Of a stretch of 64,000 bases of DNA, positions 25,401 to 34,700 are shown one piece after another. Numbering within the stretch: position 1 is the stretch's first letter; every line of letters begins with the position of its first letter. The DNA comes from Myxocyprinus asiaticus (Eukaryota; Chordata; Actinopteri; Cypriniformes; Catostomidae), in contig NC_059349.1 in the NCBI RefSeq assembly GCF_019703515.2, positions 20,990,744-21,054,743 on the forward strand, given 5' to 3'. The notes beneath the pieces are model-generated. The model was not told the origin of the DNA, searched no databases, and was given only the letters and a program-made list of their open reading frames with translations. The position numbers and the translations under genes were made by a program.

Positions 25401-26096
25401 TTGGTTACTAGTAGGCACTCCAGTCACTGGATACCCTAACATTATTGGTGGGCTCCACAGCTGGCCATAGCCTTTCAAAATAGGATCACAAATGAGAAGT
25501 TATGCCAGTAAAAAAACAAGATTTAATTATATATTGACAAGGAAAAGACTTTCTTTCTGCTAAAAATTTACAATCTGCAGAAGAAAGTGTATGTATATAA
25601 ACTGCAGCAGTGCATAACACATCATATAATGAAGTAGATAACTGATTATCAATGTATGAATCAGAAAACCAACCATTTCTGACACGGCTTTCCACACATT
25701 CATAATTTTTTATTATATCCCTGCATGCAGTCAGGGAGTTAAAAAAAAAAAAAAAAAACATACAGAACAGTGAAATTGCTCCATTGTCTTCTCTAACATT
25801 GCTAGTCACTGCAACCACAGTCACAGTCACTGCTCATTTACACCGAGTTAAACTTTTCCCAACTTTTCCCAAGCATGCCAGCAGTCACCATTGCTCATGT
25901 TGCTGGAAATAGACTTCCAGAAGCTTTGTTGCTGTCAGTGTGAATGGGGCTTAAGACTGTCAGATTTTTTGCTTTTATATCCATCCATAGTTTTGCAAGA
26001 CACAGTCAAATAGTAACATCCTCTTACCTTCATTCTGTTCAAACTCGTCCAGCACCTTGTCCAGGTTAAAGGCCTCAGCCTGGAAGTAATTCTCCA
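878..26096 (-). CDS. zfyve9: zfyve9 (SARA, Smad anchor for receptor activation), spliced CDS, 17 coding exons
   Basis: Encodes the early-endosome scaffold that binds PI3P through a FYVE finger and presents Smad2/3 to the TGF-beta receptor. Coding exons in gene order: 26028-26096, 22849-24365, 21095-21194, 19844-20020, 19594-19757, 18382-18490, 17992-18114, 16664-16819, 14622-14846, 13026-13108, 12827-12931, 5395-5545, 5071-5151, 4746-4908, 1418-1523, 1126-1302, 878-1039. Every boundary is GT-AG and phases match. Deduced length is about 1222 residues (human SARA about 1425, the difference being in the poorly conserved N-terminal half). FYVE about 499-562 has [17 protein letters not shown] and eight zinc cysteines; the Smad-binding domain follows at about 563-650; RVWF at 630-633 fits a PP1 docking motif; the conserved C-terminal domain runs to the stop. 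An in-frame TGA two codons before ATG 26096 supports that start. The exon lengths sum to one base short of a multiple of three because of a missing base near 26041. Which teleost paralogue (a or b) this is cannot be told. Confidence 0.96.
1126..1302 (-). CDS. zfyve9: zfyve9 exon, SARA C-terminal domain
   Basis: 177 nt, [20 protein letters not shown] then [20 protein letters not shown] and [19 protein letters not shown]. Acceptor TTTGCTCAG, donor GTGAGAATG. Confidence 0.95.
1418..1523 (-). CDS. zfyve9: zfyve9 exon, SARA C-terminal domain
   Basis: 106 nt, [19 protein letters not shown] then [16 protein letters not shown]. The donor GTTCTT after GAG is weak but keeps the frame with the next exon (V-F-F-L). 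Confidence 0.93.
1524..2523. other. intronic AT-rich sequence, nothing recognised
   Basis: Part of the zfyve9 intron 1524-4745. AT-rich with TTAA and AAGTTGA-rich stretches at 1900-2300 that look like degraded transposon DNA; no ends could be defined. Confidence 0.4.
2537..2992 (+). mobile_element. tRNA-derived SINE, full length
   Basis: Starts GGGCCTGGGTAGCTCA (A-box-like) with a B-box-like GAGTTCGAATCC at about 2590-2601, then a roughly 350-nt body and a poly(T)-containing tail. It is flanked by a perfect 13-bp target duplication TTCCATTCATTCA at 2524-2536 and 2993-3005. A second copy lies inverted at 10750-11201. Confidence 0.88.
3006..3454. other. intronic sequence, nothing recognised
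   Basis: AT-rich with a T run near 3161-3171. No gene or repeat boundary seen. Confidence 0.4.
3455..3740 (-). pseudogene. Tc1-like transposase N-terminal fragment
   Basis: Minus-strand frame reads [20 protein letters not shown] then [13 protein letters not shown], the helix-turn-helix start of a fish Tc1 transposase. Catalytic part and terminal repeats are absent, so this is a remnant. Confidence 0.75.
3741..4745. other. intronic AT-rich sequence, nothing recognised
   Basis: Remainder of the intron upstream of the 4746-4908 exon. No ORF with family resemblance and no clear repeat ends. Confidence 0.4.
4746..4908 (-). CDS. zfyve9: zfyve9 exon, SARA C-terminal domain
   Basis: 163 nt, [20 protein letters not shown] then [20 protein letters not shown] and [14 protein letters not shown]. 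Phase 2 exit (GG|GTAAG) fits the next exon, which restores K-G-V-I-S-P. Confidence 0.94.
5071..5151 (-). CDS. zfyve9: zfyve9 exon, SARA C-terminal domain
   Basis: 81 nt, [20 protein letters not shown] then KTSIVE. Donor GTACCACAG. Confidence 0.94.
5395..5545 (-). CDS. zfyve9: zfyve9 exon, SARA C-terminal domain
   Basis: 151 nt, [20 protein letters not shown] then [20 protein letters not shown] and [10 protein letters not shown]. Acceptor CTTTCTCAG, donor GTGCGTCA. Confidence 0.95.
6896..7150 (-). mobile_element. tRNA-derived SINE, second family
   Basis: Read on the minus strand the head is GGTGGTGGCTCAGCGGTTAA (A box) with GGTCGGGGGTTCAAGCCCC (B box) at about 7077-7100, ending in an AT-rich tail around 6896-6960 containing AATAAAG. 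It differs from the SINE at 2537. No clear target duplication. Confidence 0.75.
7318..7434. repeat. foldback MITE, one terminal arm
   Basis: Ends GGGTGAACTATCCCTTTAA and shares the AGAAAGTCATACACATCTGGG segment with the long foldback elements at 20252 and 47685. Only one arm is present. Confidence 0.7.
7863..8059. mobile_element. hAT-like MITE
   Basis: Imperfect terminal repeats CATGGGCAGACTGG and CCAGTCCGCCCCTG. Flanking 8-mers GCTATCAT and CCTAGCAT agree at 6 of 8 positions, fitting an aged hAT target duplication. Confidence 0.5.
9516..10730. mobile_element. TTAA-flanked DNA transposon remnant with THAP-like fragment (Kolobok-like)
   Basis: Left end AGAGGCCCTATTATGC follows TTAA (9512-9515). 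A plus-strand frame at about 9826-9936 reads [20 protein letters not shown], resembling the first zinc-ligand pair of a THAP domain, which Kolobok transposases carry. The end is similar to the element at 35879-36350. Right boundary is approximate. Confidence 0.5.
10750..11201 (-). mobile_element. tRNA-derived SINE, inverted second copy
   Basis: Same family as 2537-2992 in the opposite direction. Head at the right end reads GGGCCTGGGTAGCTCAGTGG. Perfect 13-bp target duplication CGAAAAAGTAGGT at 10737-10749 and 11202-11214 shows it inserted into a unit of the surrounding repeat block. Confidence 0.88.
12220..12443. repeat. hairpin minisatellite, four units
   Basis: Four tandem units of about 51-60 bp, starting near 12241, 12300, 12358 and 12409. 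Each has a short inverted repeat with a TTC or TTT loop followed by TTGGCCC. The stem bases change between units in a mostly complementary way. Confidence 0.75.
12827..12931 (-). CDS. zfyve9: zfyve9 exon, SARA C-terminal domain
   Basis: 105 nt in phase 0, [20 protein letters not shown] then [15 protein letters not shown]. Followed by a 7.3 kb repeat-filled intron. Confidence 0.95.
13026..13108 (-). CDS. zfyve9: zfyve9 exon, SARA C-terminal domain
   Basis: 83 nt, [19 protein letters not shown] then HTIMNLLA. Acceptor ATTGCAG, donor GTAAGAAT. Confidence 0.94.
13109..14621. other. zfyve9 intron, nothing recognised
   Basis: AT-rich intron. Several short frames exist in both directions but none resembles a known family and no repeat ends are visible. 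Confidence 0.5.
14622..14846 (-). CDS. zfyve9: zfyve9 exon, SARA C-terminal domain
   Basis: 225 nt, from [20 protein letters not shown] through [20 protein letters not shown] to AEYR. Almost every position can be aligned to human SARA. Confidence 0.95.
14914..15266 (+). mobile_element. possible solo LTR
   Basis: About 353 nt running from TGTGGTGGTGGGGGCG to TTTGTTACA, that is TG...CA ends, with a TATATATAG box near 15168 and AATAAAG near 15193, the order expected in an LTR. No matching target duplication was found, so the limits are uncertain. Confidence 0.45.
15267..16663. other. zfyve9 intron, nothing recognised
   Basis: AT-rich with a T19 run at about 15781. No gene or complete repeat seen. 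Confidence 0.45.
16664..16819 (-). CDS. zfyve9: zfyve9 exon, SARA C-terminal domain
   Basis: 156 nt, [18 protein letters not shown] through [17 protein letters not shown] to LYREALTG. Acceptor TTGCTTGAAG, donor GTAAACTG. Confidence 0.94.
17236..17957. mobile_element. hAT-like non-autonomous element, copy A
   Basis: Ends TGGAGTTTGACCGAT and ATCGGTCTACCTCTA form terminal repeats. Flanking 8-mers GTAGACAA and GTAGAGAA match at 7 of 8 positions, as for a hAT insertion. Related to the split copy at 26195-28152. Confidence 0.72.
17992..18114 (-). CDS. zfyve9: zfyve9 exon
   Basis: 123 nt, [20 protein letters not shown] then [21 protein letters not shown]. Start of the conserved C-terminal SARA domain. 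Donor GTGAGTATG. Confidence 0.94.
18382..18490 (-). CDS. zfyve9: zfyve9 exon
   Basis: 109 nt, [19 protein letters not shown] then [17 protein letters not shown], conserved with vertebrate SARA. The open frame continuing past the GTACGG donor at 18381 is intronic. Confidence 0.94.
18648..19206 (+). mobile_element. Tc1-derived MITE, copy 1
   Basis: Terminal repeats CACTTATTGAGCACTTTATT and its inverse AATAAAGTGCTCAGAGAGTG, flanked by TA. The interior keeps the start of a Tc1-like transposase (MGKK region near 18796) but lacks the catalytic core. The second copy is at 52215-52747. Confidence 0.85.
19594..19757 (-). CDS. zfyve9: zfyve9 exon, Smad-binding domain part 2 and PP1 motif
   Basis: 164 nt encoding [18 protein letters not shown] and then a Pro/Ala/Ser-rich linker. 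R-V-W-F (about residues 630-633) fits the RVxF docking motif for PP1 catalytic subunit, a reported SARA partner. Confidence 0.94.
19844..20020 (-). CDS. zfyve9: zfyve9 exon, Smad-binding domain part 1
   Basis: 177 nt. It carries the nearly invariant SARA segment [19 protein letters not shown] and the proline-rich [13 protein letters not shown], the rigid stretch that lies along Smad2/3 MH2. Acceptor CCTTATTAG, donor GTAAATAA. Confidence 0.95.
20252..20916. mobile_element. long foldback (palindromic) MITE, full length
   Basis: 665 nt between TTAA sites (20248-20251, 20917-20920). The left arm (TAGTTCACCCAAAAATGAAA, ACTCACCCTCATGCCATCCC, TGCAAGTGAATGG) recurs inverted in the right arm (GATGGCATGAGGGTGAG, GGTAAACTATCCCT), so almost the whole element can fold on itself. 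The centre has GCCACCTACTGG. No coding potential. Confidence 0.85.
21095..21194 (-). CDS. zfyve9: zfyve9 exon, second half of FYVE zinc finger
   Basis: 100 nt encoding [19 protein letters not shown] followed by [14 protein letters not shown]. It completes zinc ligands C532, C535, C553 and C556 and the RVC motif that contacts PI3P. The extra Cys seen in human SARA after Leu-Lys is Ser here; it is not one of the eight ligands. Confidence 0.95.
21205..21230. repeat. (CA)n microsatellite
   Basis: Dinucleotide run with one AAA interruption just upstream of the FYVE exon acceptor. Confidence 0.85.
21231..22346. other. zfyve9 intron, nothing recognised
   Basis: A plus-strand frame to 21562 has no family resemblance. 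The 3' part contains fragments of dispersed repeats, without definable ends. Confidence 0.4.
22347..22789. mobile_element. hAT-like MITE
   Basis: Ends CAGGGTTGTAAAGTAAC and CTTTCCACCCCTG. Flanking 8-mers AGTATGAA and GGTATGAG agree at 6 of 8. It contains a T28 tract. Lies 60 nt from the donor of the large zfyve9 exon. Confidence 0.6.
22849..24365 (-). CDS. zfyve9: zfyve9 large exon, N-terminal region and first half of FYVE
   Basis: 1517 nt, entering in phase 1 and leaving in phase 0. It starts [13 protein letters not shown] after a CTCCTAAG acceptor. It is mostly polar, Ser/Glu/Gly-rich, low-conservation sequence, with conserved islands such as [22 protein letters not shown] and [12 protein letters not shown]. 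It ends in the FYVE finger at [10 protein letters not shown] followed by the GTAAGG donor. The first residue usually drawn by ORF callers (24291) is an internal TTG, not the start. Confidence 0.96.
24366..26027. other. zfyve9 intron, nothing recognised
   Basis: First coding intron. It contains AAATAAATAAAT near 25000 and T/A runs near 25360 and 25741; no gene or complete repeat. Confidence 0.45.
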
Positions 26097-26135
26097 TGGG
26101 TCAAGAAACTCCACCCTGCCAAGAGCTGTGCGAAC
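26028..26135 (-). CDS. zfyve9: zfyve9 exon with start codon (coding part 26028-26096)
   Basis: The ATG is at 26094-26096. The first 18 residues read [18 protein letters not shown], matching the conserved SARA N-terminus. Acceptor CAG lies just above 26135 and donor GTAAGAG just below 26028. The expected next residues F-E-Q-N-E need a TTT codon, but only TT is present (plus-strand aa at 26041-26042), so the frame shifts here. A TGA directly upstream in frame closes the 5' side. Confidence 0.93.
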
Positions 26136-26404
26136 CTGAAATGAAACTTGTAATTTTTACAACTACATAAATTCAACATCAATAATTTCCATATTAGAGG
26201 TCAACCGATAATGGATTTCGCTGATCCGGATAACTATGGTCAAAGTCAGATAACCAATTAATCGTCGTTTTGTGCATAATGCAGGACTTTAAACAATTAA
26301 CAACCCCGAAACACACCAGGGACTCTTATTTTTAAATGACGGAGACTTGGCTCAATTACAATGCTCTATGTTTAAGTGTTTTCCAAATTAAGCTTTTTAT
26401 AGCC

Positions 26405-27609
26405 TAAAGTTTGGAATAACGTACAGATTTTGCTCTTATGGAAAGAAATTGGTACTTTTATTCACCACAGTGGCATTCAACTGATCACAGTGTATAGTCA
26501 GATAATTAATAACATGAAAAATTACTAGTACAATTTGAATCTTAAACTACTTTAAAGAGTTCTCATAAAAAAATCCTCCACGTACAGCAATGACAGCTTT
26601 GGAGATCCTTAGCATTCTAGCTGTCAGTTTGTCCAGATACTCAGGTGACATTTCACCCCACACTTCCTGTAGCACTTGCCATAGATGTGGCTGTCTTGTC
26701 GGGCACTTCTCACGCACCTTACAGTCTAGCTGATCCCACAAATGCTCAATGGGTTTAAGATCCATAACACTCTTTTCCAATTACCTGTTGTCCAATGTCT
26801 GTGTTTCTTTGCCCACTCTAACCATTTATTTTTGTTTTTCTGTTTCAAAAGTGGCTTTTTCTTTGCAGTTCTTCCCATAAGGCCTGCACCCCTGAGTCTT
26901 CTCTTTACTGTTGTACATGAAACTGGTGTTGAGCGAGTAGAATTCAATGAAGCTATCAGCTGAGGACATGTGAGGCATCTATTTCTCAAACTAGAGACTC
27001 TGATGTACTTATCCTCTTGTTTAGTTGTACATCTGGCCTTCCACATCTCTTTCTGTCCTTGTTAGAGCCAGTTGTCCTTTGTCTTTGAAGACTGTAGTGT
27101 ACACCTTTGTATGAAATCTTCAGTTTTTTGGCAATTTCAAGCATTGTACAGCCTTCATTCCTCAAAACAATGACTGACTGATGAGTTTTTAGAGAAAGTC
27201 ATTTCTTTTTGCCATTTTTGACCTAATATTGACCTTAAAACATGCTAGTCTATTGCATACTGTGACACTATTGCAAACAAACACAAAGACAATGTTAAGC
27301 TTCATTTAACGAACCAAATAGCTTTCAACAGTGTTTGATATAATGGCAAGAGATTTTCTAGTACCAAATTAGCAATTTAGCATGATTACTCAAGGATAAG
27401 ATGTTGGAGTGATGGCTGCTGGAGATGGGGCCTGTCTAGATTTGATCAAAAATTACTTTTTTCAAATAGTGATGGTGCTGTTTTTTTACATCAGTAATGT
27501 CCCGACTATACTTTGTGATCAGCTGAATGCCACTTTGGTGAATTAAAGTACCAATTTACTTCCGAAACAGCAAAATCTGTACATTATTCCAAACTTTTGA
27601 CCGCCAGTG
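26405..27609 (-). mobile_element. Tc1 element, internally deleted
   Basis: Right terminal repeat CCAAACTTTTGACCGCCAGTG ends at a TA (27610-27611); the left repeat is cut to AAAGTTTGGAATAACG. The minus-strand transposase starts near 27220. One frame reads DNA-binding domain sequence to VKRRLRGAGLMG and KRVLW, then jumps directly to the LNPIEHLWDQLDC region. The segment holding both catalytic aspartates is missing, so the copy is non-autonomous. Confidence 0.85.
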
Positions 27610-27632
27610 TATATTTACCAGATGAAGGGTTT

Positions 27633-27722
<90 letters not shown>
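27633..27722. repeat. (TG)n(TA)n microsatellite
   Basis: About 12 nt of TG followed by 78 nt of TA, beside the Tc1 end. Confidence 0.95.
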
Positions 27723-27725
<3 letters not shown>

Positions 27726-28460
27726 AGTATATTGTATATTTCACCAGATGACGTTTAAGAAGGAATAAGGTTTATTATTATTCAAAAGATATAAAGTTGG
27801 AGACACAATGTATGTGCTGACGGAGCATGTTTCCGTATACTCACATATTCCGTATTCTTTGCATGCCCTCGCTTCAAATTAGAATACTTGATTATCTAAT
27901 CAAAATAACAAAATATGCATTGAAATGAGGATAAAAATATGGATGATTATTGTCAATCATGAAAGATTTATACACATCAAATCCCCACAAGGTGTCAGTG
28001 ATCATTTTTATTTCACCTCTGCCGCTGTTATAAGAAATGAAGAACCCTCCAGCGCTGGCCACGGTGTAACATGGAGGAATAAAGTAAAATTAAGCAGCTA
28101 TCGGCATAGATTTTTGCAGATAACCGATAGTTCCAAAATGCAACTATCAGGTATCAAAGCTGTGTTAACAAGCTAAAAAAAAAAAAAAAAAAAAAAAACT
28201 GTAAACAAGTGTTTACGGTGTTACAAAGGTTTATAAAGGTAATGCAACTTGTGAAACTGAAGCCTCCAGGAGTCTGGTAGCTATATGAGATTTACGAGGT
28301 TACTGATTAATTCTGAAGAGATTTTTCATGTTCTATAAAATGCAGGGCACTGATTATATAAAGTGCAAAAAGTTTCAGACAAGCCCAAAGAATTCACACC
28401 AACGGTAGTAATAAAACTAAATAAATGTGGATATAAACATACAGTCATAATCATTCTCAC

Positions 28461-28560
28461 CTGCCTAGAGGTCCTCTTCAGTAATTGCAGGTAAATCTGC
28501 ACAAAGGCTCCTGACAGAGCCCTTGTCTCATCCAGTCTTGCACACATTGGACAGCCAAAC
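28461..28560 (-). other. zfyve9: possible non-coding 5' exon of zfyve9
   Basis: 100 nt bounded by a long pyrimidine tract plus TTTCAG acceptor above 28560 and a consensus CAG|GTGAGA donor below 28461. It sits 2.3 kb upstream of the ATG exon. It contains an ATG (28545-28547) opening a frame that would run into the start exon out of frame. Transcript evidence is needed to accept it. Confidence 0.45.
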
Positions 28561-29045
28561 CTGAAACGGAACAGGATGATAAGAACAGATGCCACACCAA
28601 TGAAATAGACTCTAATGTTTCGAATTCTTGTAATGCTTTGATTCAACCTTTAGCCTTATGCTAAATAGATGCCTCATGTTAATGCTCTTAGGGCCCAAAC
28701 AGAATCAAACTGTTCCAGCTGACTATTGTTAAAATTAAGAAATTTTTCTTGAGCCTTGAGCAATGAGGCGCATTTCCTTATGATCTGCACAAAGTTGTGG
28801 TTGACTCAAATGGTAAACTGCAATTAAATCATGCAATGTACGTCACTGACAAAGTGGGTAATTGAAAAGGCTGGTCACACATAAGAACAAGTGTGCCAAG
28901 GATTACACCAGAGACAAGATATTCCACCAAGCAGAGGGTTCTGAAAGTAGCAGACTCGACACATTTTACACTTGGTTAAAGATGCACACTTTGCCACACT
29001 GTCAGCACAAAGCTAAGAAGACATGGGAGGGGAATATGAAACGTA
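28561..29045. other. intronic sequence, nothing recognised
   Basis: No gene or repeat boundaries visible. Confidence 0.4.
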
Positions 29046-30590
<1,545 letters not shown>

Positions 30591-31290
30591 CTCCTTGAAA
30601 CAACCACACCGTCTTTTTCCAGAGCAGCCTGTATTTCTCCTGAGGTTACCTGTGGGTTTTCTTTGCATCCCGAACAATTCTTCTGGCAGTTGTGGCCGAA
30701 ATCTTTCTTGGTCTACCTGACCTTGGCTTGGTATCAAGAGATTCCTGAATTTTTCACTTCTTAATAAGTGACTGAACAATACTGACTGGCATTTTCAAGG
30801 CTTTGGATATCTTTTATATCCTTTTCCATCTTTATAAAGTTCCATCACCTTGTTACACAGGTCTTTTGACAGTTCTTTTCTGCTCCCCATGGCTCAGTAT
30901 CTAGCCTGCTCAGTGCATCCACTTGAGAGCTAACAAACTCATTGACTATTTATACACAGACACTAATTGCAATGTAAAAAGCCACAGGTGTGGGAAATTA
31001 ACCTTTAATTGCCATTTAAACCTGTGTGTGTCACCTTGTGTGTCTGTAATAAGGCCAAACATTCAAGGGTATGTAAACTTTTAATCAGGGCCATTTGGGT
31101 GATTTCTGTAATCATTATGATTTAAAAAGGAGCCAAACAACTATGTGATAATAAATGGCTTCATATGATCACTATCCTTAAATAAAAGACATTTTTTTTG
31201 CATGATCAATCATATTTTCAAAATCAATGCCAAAATTTCACAATTTCTGCCAGGGTATGCAAACTTTTGAGCACAACTTTATATAAGCTG
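30591..31290 (-). mobile_element. second Tc1-like fragment, 5' half
   Basis: Minus strand: terminal repeat AAGTTGTGCTCAAAAGTTTG near 31284, transposase ATG at 30888-30890 reading MGSRKELSKDLCNKVMELYK, then a broken DNA-binding domain to about 30591. It abuts the truncated element at 29046-30590 with no spacer. Confidence 0.7.
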
Positions 31291-31719
31291 CATGCTGTCT
31301 GTTATAGGCATTCAGGCATTCTTACTGCATCAAATCAGTATTAATGTATATCTAATAATCACAGAGTAAAGAGTGTCAAATATTTAAATTTTTTAATGTT
31401 TTAATATTATATTTTCTTAAATGTTTAATTGCTACTGTTACTGAAATACTTAGCACTGTTTACAATGGTTCTATTTAATTCCTTTAAAAGCTTGAAGCAA
31501 TTTTTCACAAGAGAAACAATGAAGGCCTCACTGTTTTAATTTAAATTGTTAATATATATTTTTTTAAACTTTTGTAAAATAACAGTGTTTTACTGCATAT
31601 TTGCTTACAAGTGCAATACCAAGTTAACATAGAACTGTTAATGAAGCTCTTTTCCACTCATTTTGCTTTTTACTTAGCATGTGAGACTTTTTTTATGCAG
31701 ATAAACTGGTTAATTCGAA
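31291..31719. other. AT-rich intronic sequence, nothing recognised
   Basis: Very AT-rich; no feature resolved. Confidence 0.4.
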
Positions 31720-34700
31720 TGTCTGCTAGCTGCCTTGAGACGTCACACAGGTCACATAAACTACAACACATAGAGATTGTATCACCTAGATATCATATAG
31801 AGACTGTGTCTGTTCCCTGAACTACCAAACACAAAACCCTCACTAAATCATTCAGAAAAAATTTGATTACGGTCAAATTTGAACAAAACAAACAAATTAA
31901 AGATAAACATCATATAAAGATAGGGCTACTAAATATTAGATCTCTTTCTAGCAAAGCACAATTGTAAATTAAATTATTACAGATCATAGTTTGGATGTGC
32001 TCTGTTTGACTGAAACCTGGCTTAAACCGGATGAATATATTAGTTTAAATGAATCTACTTCCCCAGGTTATTGTTATAAATATGAGCCTCGTCTGAAGGG
32101 TCGAGGAGGAGGTGTTGCTACAATTTACAGTGAAGTTTTTGGTGTTAATCAGAGGACAGGATATAAATTTAAGTCTTTTGAACTGATAATGCTAATGTGA
32201 CACTGTCAGATATTGATATAAATTTAAAAAAAAACTCTGTCGTCTTTTACCCTTGCTTCAGTATATATATCACCCGGGCCTTATTCTGATTTCCTTGGTG
32301 AATTCGCCATTTTTTTTTTTTATCAGATCTTGTAGTTACTGTAGATAGAGCTTTAATTGTTGGTGACTTCAACATTCACATAGATAAAAAAGTAAATGAC
32401 ACATTGGGATTAACATTTATCAATATTCTCAACTCTCTTGGAGTCAGACAAAATGTAACCGGACCAACTCATCACCATAATCATACGCTAGATTTAATTC
32501 TGTCATATGGAATTGATGTTGATACTATAGAAATTCTGCCGCAGAGCGATGACATCTCGGATCATTACCTAGTCTCTTGTTTGCTGCAATCATCTAATGT
32601 TACTCAATCTACACCACGCAATCGTTCAGGTAGAACTATTCTTTCGACCACTAAAGATAGCTTCACTAATAATATTCCAGATCTCTCTCATACACTCAGT
32701 AAACCCCAAAGCCTAGAAGAACTTGATGAAATAACAGAAAATATAAATACAGTCATCTCTAGCATTCTTGATAGTGTCGCACCCTTCGATTAAAGAAAAT
32801 TAAAGAAAAAAGCCTTAAACCATGGTACAATGATCACACTCATGCTCTAAAGAGAGCAGCTCGGAAAATGGAGCGCAAGTGGAAGAATACAAAATTAGAG
32901 GTATTTTGCAGTGCATGGAAGGATAATGTCTGTAGCTACAGACAGGCACTAAAAGCTGCCAGGTCAGAATATTTGAGCAAACTCATAGAAAATAACCACA
33001 ACAATCCTAGGTGTTTATTCAGTACTGTGGCTAAACTGGGGAATAGAGCCTCAACTGAACCAGATATTCTGTTGCAGCACAAGAGTAATGACTTCATGAA
33101 TTTCTTTACTGATAAAATTGAAATAATCAGAAATAAAATTGGAATTTATGCAATCATCTGTCACAGCACCTCAGAAAACAGTGTCTCATAATTTTTCTCA
33201 CGTGCAACTTCAATCCTTCACTGTCATAGGTCATGAAGAGCTAAAAAAAAACTGATCGAAACATCAAAAGCCACAACATGTTTGTTAGATCCAATACCAA
33301 ACAAGCTTTTAAAAGAGGTATTCCCTGTAATCTCAGAACCCCTTCTTAATATTATTAACTCCTCGCTATCCTTAGGACATGTCCCAAGAAACTTTAAAAT
33401 GGCAGTTATCAAACCGCTTATTAAGAAGCCACAACTTGATCTTGGAGAACTGGCTAATTATAGACCGATTTCAAATCTCCTGTTTATGTCAAAAATACTA
33501 GAAAAGGTAGTATCCTCCCAAATATGTTCATTTCTACAGAGAAATGGTATATATGAACAATTTCAGTCAGGATTTAGGCCTCATCACTGTACAGAGACTG
33601 CACTTATCAGAGTTACAAATGACTTGTTCTTATCATCTGATCGCGGCTGCATTTCTCTTCTAGTGCTTTCAGATCTTAGTGCTGCCTTCGACACGATAGA
33701 TCACAACATTCTTTTGAATAGGCTAGAGCATTATGTTGGCATTTGTGGAGTTGCATTAGAATGGTTTAGGTCCTATTTAGCAGACCGCTACCACTTTGTC
33801 TATGTAAATGAGGAATTGTCAAACCAAACAAATGTAAAGTATTAAGCGCCACAGCGATCAGATTTAGGGCCTCTGCTTTTCTCCTTGTATATGCTTCCCC
33901 TGGGAGATATTATCTGGAATCGTGGAATAAGTTTCCACTGTTATGCCGACGATACCCGACTTTATATTTCTTCAAAACCTGTGAGATTTTACAATTCTCC
34001 AAATTAGCAGAGTGTATCAATGAAATAAAAGATTGGATTGCCAGAAATTTCCTTCTACTCAATTCCGACAAAACAGAGGTACTAATTATTGGACCAAAAA
34101 CCTCTAAAAATAAGCCGCTAAAATATCATTTGACTCTTGATGGATGTACTTTACATCATCTTCAACAGCGAAGAACTTAGGTGTTATATTTGATACCAGT
34201 CTGTCCTTTGAAAATCAAATTACCAATATTTGTATAACAGCATTCTTCCACCTAAGAAATATTACTCAATTACGACACATGCTCTCTGTTGCTGATGATG
34301 AAAAACTAATTCATGCATTCATGACCTCAAGACTAGATTATTGTAATGCATTACTGGGAGGATGTCCAGCAAGATCAATAAATAAACTTCAAATGGTTCA
34401 AAATGCAGCAGCCAGAGTGCTGACAAGAACCAAGAAATATGATCATATTAGCCCAATTTATCATCGTTACATTGGCTACCTGTTAAATTTCATATTAATT
34501 TTAAAACTCTGCTAACTACATACAAAGCTTTGAATGGTTTAGCTCCACAGTACTTAAGTGACCTTCTACCACGCTATATTCCATCACGTTCATTACGATC
34601 GCAAAAGTCTGGCCCGTTAATAGTCCCTAGAATATCAAAATCCACAAAAGGAGGTAGATCCTTTTCATATTTGCTCCTGCACTATGGAATAGTCTCCCTA

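Larger units (their letters stand above)
26195..28152. mobile_element. hAT-like element, copy B, split by a Tc1 insertion
   Basis: Left end TAGAGGTCAACCGAT at 26195, then sequence shared with copy A (for example AATGCAGGACTTTAAAC) up to about 26400. After the Tc1 and a TG/TA tract the copy-A sequence resumes (GACGGAGCATGTTTCCGTA near 27818) and stops near 28152 before the right terminal repeat. So it is interrupted and 3' truncated. Confidence 0.65.

Noticed and set aside
27556..27744. Frame rich in alternating Ile and Tyr
   Set aside because: Translation of the (TA)n microsatellite.
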